From positions 21,589-85,588 of the forward strand of contig NZ_BTVP01000013.1 in assembly GCF_045863935.1 (NCBI RefSeq): 64,000 bases of DNA. Direction: 5' to 3'. The notes beneath the pieces are model-generated. The model was not told the origin of the DNA. It did no database searches and was given only the letters and a program-made list of their open reading frames with translations. Positions 26,938 to 37,193 of the stretch are shown here, in pieces. The translations under genes and the position numbers were made by a program. Source of the stretch: Parvibaculum sp045863935 (GTDB lineage Bacteria; Pseudomonadota; Alphaproteobacteria; Parvibaculales; Parvibaculaceae). The first letter of the stretch is position 1, and every line of letters starts with the position of its first letter.

Positions 26938-27287
26938 GACAGCAGGTATTGGGCATGGGTCTGGAGGGCGACTGCCTGGATGAATGATGTAAAAATGTCA
27001 CTCAACCTTGACTGAAAAGTCGCATGATATTTGTTGCATCTTGCCTGATACTCGGTTGCTGGCTAGTATCGTGTTGCGGTACAGCAACCCCAGCGTCGGC
27101 CAATTGCGGGCGACGTAAGCTTCGGTTCGGAACGATGCCGGTCCGAATAGGTTCTCTAAATACAGCACTGCCTCCGGGTAAGTTGGGTTTTGGCCTGATT
27201 TTACTGCGGGGGCTGCTCGTGCGAGACTGTCTAATCAATTGAGCGCTGAGGCGCCATGGCCGCTGAGATCAAAAGGAGATCACCCGA
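26938..27287. other. Intergenic region between tolB and pal
   Basis: This 350-base gap is unusually long for a Tol-Pal operon and visibly poorer in G+C than its neighbours. A 72-codon frame (27024-27242, starting MIFVASCLILGCWLVSCCGT) looks like a hydrophobic leader, but it has no good RBS and no recognisable family. The segment may hold a separate pal promoter or a small RNA. Just before pal the sequence caaaaggagatcacccg is a strong RBS. Confidence 0.5.
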
Positions 27288-27785
27288 ATGAAGTCCCCGA
27301 ATGCTGGCCTGCGGTTTGCTGCCGTGGCTGCTGCTTTCCTGATGCTCGCCGCTTGCTCCTCGACTGACGATGCGGCTGGCGGTTCCTCCTCTTCGACGTC
27401 CGGCCAGATCGCGCCGGGCTCGCAGGAAGACCTGGTGGCCAATGTTGGCGACCGCGTTTTCTTCGATACCGACAAGTCGTCGCTCAGCGATGAAGCTCGC
27501 GCAACCCTGCAGCGCCAGGCTGCGTGGATGGAGCTCTATCCGAACCTGACCTTCACGCTCGAAGGTCATGCCGACGAGCGCGGCACGCGCGAATACAACC
27601 TTGCGCTCGGTGGCCGTCGTGCCAACGCCGCGAAGGATTATCTCGTGAGCCTCGGTGTCAATGGCGGCCGTCTCAATACCGTGTCCTACGGTAAGGAGCG
27701 CCCGGTCTGCCTCGAGTCCAACGAGAACTGCTGGGCCCAGAACCGTCGCGCCGTGACGGTCATCGCCTCCGGCGCCGCGAGCTAA
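27288..27785 (+). CDS. pal: Peptidoglycan-associated lipoprotein Pal
   Basis: This 165-residue outer-membrane lipoprotein has a lipobox LAAC (lipidated Cys23) after a short signal peptide. A Ser/Gly-rich linker follows, then an OmpA-like domain with VFFDTDKSSLSDEARATL, LEGHADERGTREYNLALGGR (diaminopimelate binding) and NRRAVTVIAS. It anchors the outer membrane to peptidoglycan and is the final target of TolA-TolB. A terminator follows, so cpoB is probably a separate unit. Confidence 0.97.
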   Translation: MKSPNAGLRFAAVAAAFLMLAACSSTDDAAGGSSSSTSGQIAPGSQEDLVANVGDRVFFDTDKSSLSDEARATLQRQAAWMELYPNLTFTLEGHADERGTREYNLALGGRRANAAKDYLVSLGVNGGRLNTVSYGKERPVCLESNENCWAQNRRAVTVIASGAAS

Positions 27786-27825
27786 CCGGGTTCGAACGAA
27801 TCCGGATTCGCGAAAAGAAAGAATG

Positions 27826-27861
27826 AAAGCGCTCTTCCGCTTTGCGGGAGGGCGCTTTTTT
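27826..27861 (+). terminator. Intrinsic terminator after pal
   Basis: A 15-bp stem with two G-T pairs (aaagcgctcttccgc / gcgggagggcgcttt) and a 3-base loop is followed by a run of T. It lies 41 bases after the pal stop. Confidence 0.9.
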
Positions 27862-27971
27862 CATCCGATTGCGGCGTGTTCGATGCCGCAATTTGGTCGT
27901 GTTTGACTTTAAGATAGCGTCCTGATTTGACATCCGAACGGGAGGTTCGATTGCGGCCCGATCGTCGACCC

Positions 27972-28865
27972 ATGAAATCTGTCTTTGCCTGCGTTGCCGC
28001 TGTGGCGCTTGTTGGCGTTCCTTTGATTGTCGCGGGAACTGCGCTCGCCCAATCCGGCGACATGGACCCGCGCGCGGTCGCGAACCGTCTCGACCGGATC
28101 GAACGCGAAATTTCCGATCTTCAGCGCCAGACCTATAGCGGCGGCGGTTCCTCCGGCGCGCCGGTCGTCATGGATAGCGGTGCCAGCACCGCCGACCTCC
28201 AGGCGCGCGTGGTCGAACTGGAAGAGCAGGTCCGCACGCTTAACGGCCGCCTCGAAGAGGCGAACCACCGCACCGAGACGCTTCGGCAAAATCTCGAAGC
28301 CTTCCAGCAGGATGTCGATCTTCGCTTCCGGGACGCGGCTGGCGGCTCTTCAGCCGCCGGTTCGGGCGACGGGGCCGGCGCACAATCGTCAGTTGCCACG
28401 GGCTCATCTGCCGCGGCCGCACCTGCCGCTGGCGAAGCGTCTGGTGCTCCGGCCGGTTCCGTGCCTTCCGTGCTGCCGAACGGCACCCCCGAGACGCAGT
28501 ACGAATTCGCGATCGACCTGATGAAGCGTGGCCAGTACGACAAGGCGCGCGCCGCTTTTCAGGAATTCCTGCAGGTCCATCCGAAGAACGCCCTGGCGGG
28601 CAATGCGCAATACTGGCTCGGCGAAACCTACTACGCGCAGAACGACTACAAGCGCGCGGGTGATGCCTTTCTGACGGGCTATACGACCTATGCGTCGAGC
28701 AGCAAGGCGCCGGACAGTCTTCTGAAACTCGGCATGAGCCTCGCCGCGCTCGACAACAAGGATGCAGCCTGCACGGTCTGGGGCGAACTTGGTTCGAAGT
28801 TTCCGCAGGCGTCGCCGTCCGTGGTTGCGCGCGCGAAGCTCGAGCGGCAGAAGGCCGGCTGCTGA
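27972..28865 (+). CDS. cpoB: Tol-Pal accessory protein CpoB (YbgF)
   Basis: This 297-residue periplasmic protein has a signal peptide (residues 1-26, cut near ALAQS) and a coiled coil (about 30-110) for trimerisation. An Ala/Ser/Gly-rich linker follows, then a C-terminal TPR domain (ETQYEFAIDLMKRGQYDKAR, ALAGNAQYWLGETYYAQNDY). CpoB coordinates peptidoglycan synthesis with Tol-Pal constriction. The ATG at 27972 is chosen because it opens the signal peptide. The frame is open to a TTG at 27927. Confidence 0.92.
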   Translation: MKSVFACVAAVALVGVPLIVAGTALAQSGDMDPRAVANRLDRIEREISDLQRQTYSGGGSSGAPVVMDSGASTADLQARVVELEEQVRTLNGRLEEANHRTETLRQNLEAFQQDVDLRFRDAAGGSSAAGSGDGAGAQSSVATGSSAAAAPAAGEASGAPAGSVPSVLPNGTPETQYEFAIDLMKRGQYDKARAAFQEFLQVHPKNALAGNAQYWLGETYYAQNDYKRAGDAFLTGYTTYASSSKAPDSLLKLGMSLAALDNKDAACTVWGELGSKFPQASPSVVARAKLERQKAGC

Positions 28866-28886
28866 TCCTTTGACATGGGGGACAAC

Positions 28887-30233
28887 ATGAACGCGCAGGA
28901 CGATACCGCGCGATCTCCGTCTCCCGTTTCCGCCAAAGAGTTTGCCGCGCGCCTTTCGTCTCTCCATCCGGGCCGGTCGGTCGCGGTCGCCTTTTCGGGC
29001 GGACCGGATTCATTGGCGCTTCTCGTTCTTGCCGCGCAGTGGGCGGCCAGGCGGAAGAACACCGCGCTCCATGCCTTCACCGTCGATCATGGACTTCGTG
29101 CCGCCTCGGCCGGCGAGGCGAAGGAAGCGGCACGCCTGTCGGCGGCACTCGGCGTGCCCCACCGCATCCTGAAGTGGAAGGGCGAGAAGCCTGCCACAGG
29201 CATTCAGGCCGCCGCGCGCGAGGCGCGATACGGTCTGCTGCTTGAGGCCTGCCGCAATGTGGGCGCGAGCGATCTTCTTGTCGCGCATCATCTGGAAGAC
29301 CAGGCGGAGACTTTTCTCCTGCGGCTCTCACGTGGCAGTGGCATTGACGGTCTCTCCGCCATGCCTGCATCGCGCCCGCTCTCGGAAGACGGCATGGCGG
29401 TGCGCCTGCTGCGCCCGCTTCTCGACCTGCCGAGGGAGAGGCTGCTGGCGACGGTTGCGAAAGCGCGTCTCACGCCGATTCAGGATCCGAGCAACGAGAA
29501 CGAACGCTTCGACAGGGTGAAGGCGCGGAAGGCGCTTTCGCTCCTCGCGCCGCTTGGGCTCGATGCGGCTCGCCTTGCCCGCACGGCAGCGCAGATGGGG
29601 CGGGCGAGGGAAGCGCTCGAAACGGAGACAGCGCGGCTTCTTGCCGGGCATACAAGCCATTCACCTCTGGGTTTCGTGGAAATGAAGGCCGAGGCTCTTG
29701 TCGGAGCGCCTGCCGAAATCGGTCTTCGCGCCCTTGCCGCGCTCATCCGCGCCGTGGGCGGCGGCCAGTATGCGCCGCGCCTCGCTGCGCTCGAAGCCGT
29801 CTATGCGGCGATCAGCGAGGATTCGCTCGGGCGCGGGCGGACGCTTGGGGGGGTGAAGCTCGCGTTGAAGGGCGGCATTCTCCTCGTCTCGCGGGAAGTG
29901 GCCGCGGCACAGGCCGCCGCGCCGCTCTTGCTGAGGCAGGGGGAGGAAGGGGTGTGGGACGGGCGGTTCCGCCTCCGGCTCGACAAAGCGCCGCGCGGGC
30001 GGCGGTTCGAGGTGCGGGCGCTCGGTTCCGAGGGCCTTGCTGCGCTGCGTGCGGCGGAAACAGGCCTCCCCGAGGTGCCAAGTGCCCTGCTGCAGGCTCT
30101 GCCCGGATTATGGGACGAAGGCAGGCTCGTCGCCGCGCCCCATTTGGGTACACTCCGGCATGGTGTGCAGGTGCATGTGGCGCTCCGCCGCATGTCCTGG
30201 CCGGATCCCGCAAAAGAGGCGGAAAAAGCCTGA
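28887..30233 (+). CDS. tilS: tRNA(Ile)-lysidine synthetase TilS
   Basis: This 448-residue enzyme adds lysine to the wobble cytidine of tRNA-Ile(CAU), so that the tRNA reads AUA. The PP-loop ATPase motif VAVAFSGGPDSLALLVLAAQ (about residues 31-50), the VDHGLR strand and the HHLEDQAETFLLRLSRGSGI segment are diagnostic. The C-terminal domain is poorly conserved, as usual. I place the start at 28887 because ggggga lies 8 bases upstream. The ATG at 28875 lacks an RBS. It precedes ftsH, a frequent pairing. Confidence 0.92.
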   Translation: MNAQDDTARSPSPVSAKEFAARLSSLHPGRSVAVAFSGGPDSLALLVLAAQWAARRKNTALHAFTVDHGLRAASAGEAKEAARLSAALGVPHRILKWKGEKPATGIQAAAREARYGLLLEACRNVGASDLLVAHHLEDQAETFLLRLSRGSGIDGLSAMPASRPLSEDGMAVRLLRPLLDLPRERLLATVAKARLTPIQDPSNENERFDRVKARKALSLLAPLGLDAARLARTAAQMGRAREALETETARLLAGHTSHSPLGFVEMKAEALVGAPAEIGLRALAALIRAVGGGQYAPRLAALEAVYAAISEDSLGRGRTLGGVKLALKGGILLVSREVAAAQAAAPLLLRQGEEGVWDGRFRLRLDKAPRGRRFEVRALGSEGLAALRAAETGLPEVPSALLQALPGLWDEGRLVAAPHLGTLRHGVQVHVALRRMSWPDPAKEAEKA

Positions 30234-30382
30234 AAGACCGGCAATCGCACCGGCGCTGGCACTTGGTAAACCTTTCTATGGTCACTATCTTCTCTTAGAT
30301 TAGAAACACTCGAGAAGCGGGAGGCGGTTTGGCACGTCCCCTGCAAATCAGCGCCTGTCGTCAGGTAAAAAGGTAAAAGCCC

Positions 30383-32308
<1,926 letters not shown>

Positions 32309-32347
32309 GGTTCCGCAGGGAACATAAGGTCATGCGATAGCGAATAA

Positions 32348-32376
32348 AAAAGGGAGGCTCGAAGCCTCCCTTTTCT
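32348..32376. terminator. Bidirectional terminator between ftsH and the ferredoxin gene
   Basis: An 11-bp stem (aaaagggaggc / gcctccctttt) with a 5-base loop is flanked by an A run on the left and a T run on the right. It lies between two convergent genes. Confidence 0.9.
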
Positions 32377-32394
32377 TTTTGTCTTTTGGGTGCG

Positions 32395-32718
32395 TCAGTG
32401 CTGCCGGTCGGGCAGGCGGAGGACGAGGCCGTCGAGTGCATCGCTCAGCGTGATCTGGCAGGCGAGGCGGCTCGCCTCGGTCACGTCCTCGGCGAATTCC
32501 AGCATGCTCTTCTCAAGCCCTTCGCCGGCGGGGCCCGTCTTCGCGATCCATGCGGGGTCGACATAGACATGGCAAGTCGCGCAGGCGGCCGCGCCGCCGC
32601 AGTCGCCATCGATGCCCGGAACGCCGTTCTTCACCGCCGCTTCCATCGCCGTGATGCCGGCTTCGGCCTCGACCGCATGGACCGTTCCACTCGCTTCGAC
32701 GTAGTTCACTTTCGTCAT
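32395..32718 (-). CDS. Adrenodoxin-type 2Fe-2S ferredoxin, electron donor for CYP153
   Basis: This 107-residue ferredoxin holds a 2Fe-2S cluster on Cys40, Cys46, Cys49 and Cys87 (spacing CX5CX2CX37C, in GDCGGAAACATCHVYVD and SRLACQITLS), the adrenodoxin/putidaredoxin pattern. It is encoded 23 bases after the P450 in the same direction and should carry electrons to it from a reductase not encoded in this window. The start at 32718 has gaaggaaaaacaag upstream. The longer frame (to 32745) overlaps the P450 and is unlikely to be used. Confidence 0.92.
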   Translation of the reverse strand: MTKVNYVEASGTVHAVEAEAGITAMEAAVKNGVPGIDGDCGGAAACATCHVYVDPAWIAKTGPAGEGLEKSMLEFAEDVTEASRLACQITLSDALDGLVLRLPDRQH

Positions 32719-32741
32719 TCTTGTTTTTCCTTCTTGTTTTA

Positions 32742-34010
32742 TCACGCGTGGAGCCGCACCGGCATCGACGCATAGCCGCGCACGAAGTTCGAACGAACGC
32801 GCACGGGTTCGTCCATCACCTCGATGCGGGAGAAGCGTTTCAAAATCTCTTCCCAGAGAATTTTCAACTGCATCTCGGCAAGACGGTTGCCGACGCAGCG
32901 ATGGATGCCGAAGCCGAAAGAGAGATGCTGGCGCGGGCGTGCGCGATCGATGATGAAATCCTCCGGCTGGCTGATGACCTCGTCATCGCGATTGCCCGAG
33001 AGATACCACATGACGACCTTGTCGCCCTTTTTGATGGTCTTGCCGCCGAGTTCCGTATCGGCGACAGCGGTGCGGCGCATATGCGGCAATGGTGTCTGCC
33101 AGCGGATGATTTCAGGAACGGCGCTTTCGATCAGGGCGGGATTGGACTTGAGCTTTTCAAGCTGGTCGGGATTTTGGTGCATGGCAAGCACGCCACCCGT
33201 CATGGAATTGCGCGTCGTGTCGTTGCCGCCGACGATAAGCAGAAGCACATTCGCCAGATATTCCACCTGGGTCATGTTCCGCGTGGCTGGCGAATGGGCG
33301 AGCATGGAGATGAGGTCGTTACCGGGTTCGCGGGTATTGACGCGCTCATTCCAGAGGTTCTGGAAATAGCTTCCGCACTCCATGAGTTCTTGCGTTCGCT
33401 GCTCCCAGCTATCGACGATCCCGCTCCCGGGGGCGGCCGTGGCGACGTCGGACCAGCGCGTCAGCTTGCGCCGTTCCGCAAAGGGAAAGTCCATCAGCGT
33501 CGCGAGCATCTGCGTCGTCAGCTCGATCGAGACGCGGTCGACCCAGTCAAACTCTTCCTCTGTCGGCAGGTTGTCGAGAACGCGGCAGACGCGCTCGCGA
33601 ATGGTGCCTTCGAGCTTTGCCAGATTTGCCGGCGCCACGATGGGGCTGACTGCCTTGCGCTGTTCGTCGTGGCGCGGCGGGTCCATGGCAATGAAGTTGG
33701 GCAGATCGACGCCGCCTTCCTCTGCGATCGCAAGCGCGTTGTCGATCGTGATGCCACCGAGACTCGCTTCAGAGGAGTAGATCTGGTGATTGGTATCGAC
33801 ATGCATGATGTCGTTGTATTTCGTGATCGACCAATAAGGGCCGTAGGCGCTCTCGGCGCAATAGTGCACGGGGTCGTCCCGGCGCAGGCGGCGGAAATAT
33901 TCGCCAACAGTGTCGTTCAGATAAAAATCCGGATTGCTGACGTCGATCCGGTCGAGCGGCAGGCGCTCGGCCTCGGACGTTGCCGCGATGGCGGATGCGA
34001 TTGCGGTCAT
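32742..34010 (-). CDS. Cytochrome P450 of the CYP153 family, alkane terminal hydroxylase
   Basis: This 422-residue soluble P450 resembles the CYP153A enzymes, which hydroxylate medium-chain alkanes at the terminal carbon. CYP153-like segments include DPVHYCAESAYGPYWSITKY, FIAMDPPRHDEQRKAVSPIV, the I-helix LLIVGGNDTTRNSMTGGVLA with the acid-alcohol pair, the EIIRW ExxR motif, and the heme loop HLSFGFGIHRCVGNRLAE with Cys372. Strong RBS gggaggaaa. It shares a regulatory region with a divergent TetR gene. The substrate is inferred from the family. The gene family is typical of hydrocarbon-using marine and soil bacteria. Confidence 0.94.
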   Translation of the reverse strand: MTAIASAIAATSEAERLPLDRIDVSNPDFYLNDTVGEYFRRLRRDDPVHYCAESAYGPYWSITKYNDIMHVDTNHQIYSSEASLGGITIDNALAIAEEGGVDLPNFIAMDPPRHDEQRKAVSPIVAPANLAKLEGTIRERVCRVLDNLPTEEEFDWVDRVSIELTTQMLATLMDFPFAERRKLTRWSDVATAAPGSGIVDSWEQRTQELMECGSYFQNLWNERVNTREPGNDLISMLAHSPATRNMTQVEYLANVLLLIVGGNDTTRNSMTGGVLAMHQNPDQLEKLKSNPALIESAVPEIIRWQTPLPHMRRTAVADTELGGKTIKKGDKVVMWYLSGNRDDEVISQPEDFIIDRARPRQHLSFGFGIHRCVGNRLAEMQLKILWEEILKRFSRIEVMDEPVRVRSNFVRGYASMPVRLHA

Positions 34011-34041
34011 GGCGTTTCCTCCCAGATATGCCCGGTCCCAC

Positions 34042-34083
34042 TATTGAGTAATATATCAATAGGTATTGAGCGGAGAGTCAATA
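34042..34083. promoter_or_regulatory. Two tandem inverted repeats, putative operators of the TetR regulator
   Basis: The CYP153-tetR intergenic region contains TATTGA-N8-TCAATA twice: 34042-34061 and 34064-34083. Both arms and the 8-base spacer are identical in length, and the two sites are offset by exactly 22 bp, about two helical turns, so two dimers could bind on the same face. The second site covers a TTGACT sequence (minus strand) that could be the CYP153 -35 element. Repression relieved by an alkane-derived ligand is the expected logic. Confidence 0.75.
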
Positions 34084-34181
34084 TGGGTTGGAATGGCCTG
34101 GGGGGCGGCGCTGCCGGCCGCCCGGCGTGCCGTTTATACTTGCCGCGGAAATCCGCCGATTCTCGAGGGAAAGCCCTGCCC

Positions 34182-34814
34182 GTGACCATAGCCGCCAGAA
34201 CCGCCCGCACGAGGCTCACGCCTCAGGCTCGCCGCGCCCAGCTTCTCGATTGCGCGCTGGCCGCCTTTGCCGAACACGGCGTCGCGCGGGCGACCCATTC
34301 TCATGTCGCGGAGCGGGCGGGCGTTTCGGTGCCTGCGGTCCATTCCTATTTCCGCACGCGCGACGATCTCGTCGCTGCCGTGCTCGGCGAAGTCGAGGTC
34401 TATCTCATCGAGATCGTGTCGCGCTCCCTTGGCGGCCCCAAAGCGGTTCATGAGGCGCTCGAAGCGCTCGCGGTCAACTTCTCGCGCGATGCGAAGGAGA
34501 AGCCGGACATGATGAAGGTCTGGCTCGACTGGAGCACGGGCGTGCGCGCCGATGTCTGGCCGCGTTACATGGATGTGCTGGAGCGGCTGCACGCGATCGC
34601 GCAGAAGGTGCTGGAGCGCGGCATGGGGGAGGGCGTCATTCCGCCTGACCTGAGCGTGAAGGCGGCCGCCCGCGTCTATCTCGGCGGCGGGCACACCGTG
34701 GCGCTGATGCAGTTCTCCGGTGCGACGCCGCCCGAGATCGACGCCGTCATCGGCCATCTCGTGCGAACCGCCATGGGGATCGGACCCGGTGCGCCTCTTC
34801 CCGCTGCGGGTTGA
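34182..34814 (+). CDS. TetR-family transcriptional regulator of the CYP153 operon
   Basis: This 210-residue repressor has an N-terminal helix-turn-helix (about residues 12-58: RRAQLLDCALAAFAEHGVAR, then HSHVAERAGVSVPAVHSYFR) and an all-helical ligand-binding domain. It is divergent from the CYP153 gene, and the operator-like repeats lie between them, so it most likely controls that operon and itself. The start is ambiguous. GTG at 34182 begins close to the HTH with gaggga upstream. The ATG at 34083 would add 33 residues and overlap the second operator. Confidence 0.85.
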   Translation: MTIAARTARTRLTPQARRAQLLDCALAAFAEHGVARATHSHVAERAGVSVPAVHSYFRTRDDLVAAVLGEVEVYLIEIVSRSLGGPKAVHEALEALAVNFSRDAKEKPDMMKVWLDWSTGVRADVWPRYMDVLERLHAIAQKVLERGMGEGVIPPDLSVKAAARVYLGGGHTVALMQFSGATPPEIDAVIGHLVRTAMGIGPGAPLPAAG

Positions 34815-34856
34815 GCCGTGCTCGCCGTCCGCGGGGGCCCGTGCTAGAAACCGGTC

Positions 34857-35675
34857 ATGAGCGCGCGGCCCCTCATCTTCGGTATTCTCAACATCACGCC
34901 GGACTCCTTCTCCGACGGCGAAAAGTACTTTGCCGCCGATGCGGCCATCGCTCATGGACGCCAACTCGCTGCCAACGGCGCCGATGTCATCGATATCGGT
35001 CCAGCCTCGTCCCATCCCGATGCGGCGCCGGTTTCGGCCGAGGAGGAGATCCGCCGTCTCGCACCCGTCATGGAGGCGCTGGCGGGAGATCACATCCCGG
35101 TGTCGGTCGACAGCTTCCGGCAGGAAACGCAGGCCTTCGCGCTTGCGCATGGTGCGCAGTGGCTGAACGACATTCGCGGTTTCGCGGACGAAGCCTTCTA
35201 TCCCTCGCTCGCGGCATCAGATGCCCGGCTCGTCGTGATGCACTCGATCCAGCGCGACGGGAATGCGGACCGCCGCGCGACGCCTGATGGCGATATCGTC
35301 GAGCAGATTTGTGCCTTCTTCGAGGCCCGGATCGCGGCGCTTACGGCGGCAGGCATCGCCCGCGACCGGCTCATCCTCGATCCCGGCATGGGTTTCTTTC
35401 TCGGTCCGAAGCCCGAAACCTCCTTCGAGGTTCTGTCGAGGACGGGCGATATCCGGGACCGCTTTGGCCTGCCGGTCTTCATTTCGGTGTCCCGGAAGTC
35501 CTTCCTCCGGGCCGTGACGGGGCGAAGCCCGGGCGAGGCGGGGGCGGCGACGCTTGCGGCCGAGATCCTTGCGGTCGAGCGGGGGGCAGGCTGCATCCGG
35601 ACCCATGAGCCGCGGCCCCTTGTGGACGCTCTTGCCGTTCTGGCTCGCTTCGGCACGGTTTCGGGCCAAGGCTGA
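34857..35675 (+). CDS. folP: Dihydropteroate synthase, Sul-like variant
   Basis: This 272-residue enzyme condenses p-aminobenzoate with the pterin diphosphate in folate synthesis. The fold is clear from FGILNITPDSFSDGEKYF (residues 8-25), the NDIRGF loop (104-109), DPGMGFFLG (175-183) and SVSRKSFLRA (210-219). Several motifs differ from ordinary FolP and instead match what I recall of the acquired sulfonamide-resistance enzymes, above all Sul2: DIGPASSHPDAAPVS (46-60) in place of the usual GGESTRP, LVVMHS (125-130), GAATLAAE (229-236) and IRTHEPRPL (247-255). It lies directly before glmM, as in the ftsH-folP-glmM order. Sulfonamide response is not known for this copy. Confidence 0.93.
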   Translation: MSARPLIFGILNITPDSFSDGEKYFAADAAIAHGRQLAANGADVIDIGPASSHPDAAPVSAEEEIRRLAPVMEALAGDHIPVSVDSFRQETQAFALAHGAQWLNDIRGFADEAFYPSLAASDARLVVMHSIQRDGNADRRATPDGDIVEQICAFFEARIAALTAAGIARDRLILDPGMGFFLGPKPETSFEVLSRTGDIRDRFGLPVFISVSRKSFLRAVTGRSPGEAGAATLAAEILAVERGAGCIRTHEPRPLVDALAVLARFGTVSGQG

Positions 35676-35837
35676 AAGAATTCGCAAGAAATATTTAACT
35701 GCAATTGGCGCATAGATTCCTATATTCGCCACATATGTTCGCATGAATGTGTCGTGGGGGCGTGCCGGGGCCGTGGGGGCTATTGGCTGGCCAGAGTGAG
35801 ACACAGACCGAGACAAGGCGCGAGGACCGTTCAATTC

Positions 35838-37184
35838 ATGGCCCGCAAATATTTTGGCACGGATGGAATCCGGGGCACCGCCAATACCGGAAACATGACC
35901 GCCGAAACGGCGTTGCGTGTCGGCATGGCGGCTGGCCGCGTCTTCCGTCGTGGCGAGCATCGCCACCGTGTCGTGATCGGCAAGGATACGCGGCTTTCGG
36001 GCTACATGCTGGAGCCCGCGCTCACGGCCGGTTTCACCTCGATGGGCATGGATGTTTTCCTTTTCGGGCCGCTGCCGACGCCCGCCGTCGCCATGCTCAC
36101 GCGGTCGCTGCGCGCGGACCTCGGCGTGATGATCTCCGCTTCGCATAATTCCTTCCAGGACAACGGCATCAAGCTGTTCGGCCCGGATGGCTTCAAGCTT
36201 TCCGACGAGGTGGAGCTTGCGATCGAACACCACATGGACAATGGCCTCGCCGACAATCTGGCGGGTCCGCGCGAACTTGGCCGCGCCAAGCGTATCGACG
36301 ACGCGCAGGCGCGCTACATCGAGCATGTGAAGCACACATTTCCCCGGCAGCAGACGCTTGAGGGCCTGCGCATCGTCATCGATTGCGCGAACGGCGCCGC
36401 CTACAAGGTTGCGCCCGCCGTTCTCTGGGAACTCGGCGCCGAAGTCGTCACCGTCGGCACGGATCCGAATGGTTTCAACATCAACGAGGAGTGCGGCTCG
36501 ACCGCGACCGACCGCATGTGCGCGACGGTGCGCGAGCGCCGTGCCGATATCGGCATCGCGCTCGACGGCGATGCCGACCGCGTCATCATTGCGGACGAGC
36601 ACGGCAAGGTCGTCGATGGCGATCAGATCATGGGCCTGATCGCCCGGCACTGGAAGGAGATGGACAAGCTCTCCGCGCCTGGTGTCGTTGCGACCGTCAT
36701 GTCCAATCTCGGCCTCGAGCGCTATCTCCGCACGCTCGATCTCGATCTCGTGCGCACGCAGGTCGGGGACCGCTATGTCGTCGAGCATATGCGCCAGCAT
36801 GGATTTAATGTGGGCGGCGAGCAGTCCGGCCACATCGTGCTCAAGGATTTCTCGACGACCGGGGACGGGCTCATCGCCGCGTTGCAGGTGCTTGCCGTTC
36901 TCAAGGCGGAAGACAGGCCGGTGAGCGAACTCACCAACGTCTTCGAGCCGCTGCCGCAACTCCTGAAGAATGTTCGCTTCAAACGGGGCGAACCGCTGAA
37001 GGACAAGGATGTGCAGGACGCGATCCGCGAGGGCGAAAGCAGGCTCGGCGCGGGCGGCCGCCTCGTCATCCGCAAGTCGGGCACGGAACCGCTCATTCGC
37101 GTGATGGCGGAAGGCGACGACGAAAAGCTCGTCGCTGCCGTCGTCAACGACATCGCCGCCGTGATCGAACACAACGCCGCTTGA
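35838..37184 (+). CDS. glmM: Phosphoglucosamine mutase
   Basis: This 448-residue enzyme turns glucosamine-6-phosphate into glucosamine-1-phosphate for peptidoglycan and lipopolysaccharide. It starts MARKYFGTDGIRGTANTGNM and carries the phosphoserine loop GVMISASHNSFQDNGIK (Ser about residue 101). The metal loop is ALDGDADRVIIAD (about 240), followed by GGEQSGHIVL and the C-terminal phosphate loop RKSGTEPLIRVMAEG. The start at 35838 is the family start, with gaggaccgttcaattc upstream. A 162-base AT-richer gap separates it from folP. Confidence 0.96.
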   Translation: MARKYFGTDGIRGTANTGNMTAETALRVGMAAGRVFRRGEHRHRVVIGKDTRLSGYMLEPALTAGFTSMGMDVFLFGPLPTPAVAMLTRSLRADLGVMISASHNSFQDNGIKLFGPDGFKLSDEVELAIEHHMDNGLADNLAGPRELGRAKRIDDAQARYIEHVKHTFPRQQTLEGLRIVIDCANGAAYKVAPAVLWELGAEVVTVGTDPNGFNINEECGSTATDRMCATVRERRADIGIALDGDADRVIIADEHGKVVDGDQIMGLIARHWKEMDKLSAPGVVATVMSNLGLERYLRTLDLDLVRTQVGDRYVVEHMRQHGFNVGGEQSGHIVLKDFSTTGDGLIAALQVLAVLKAEDRPVSELTNVFEPLPQLLKNVRFKRGEPLKDKDVQDAIREGESRLGAGGRLVIRKSGTEPLIRVMAEGDDEKLVAAVVNDIAAVIEHNAA

Positions 37185-37193
37185 TACCTTCTC

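Noticed and set aside
27024..27242. 72-codon frame in the tolB-pal gap as a lipoprotein gene
   Set aside because: There is no good RBS and no clear lipobox. It is kept only as a feature of the gap.
35217..37172. Minus-strand frame across folP and glmM (651 codons)
   Set aside because: Both overlapping genes are standard. The opposite frame has no known family.
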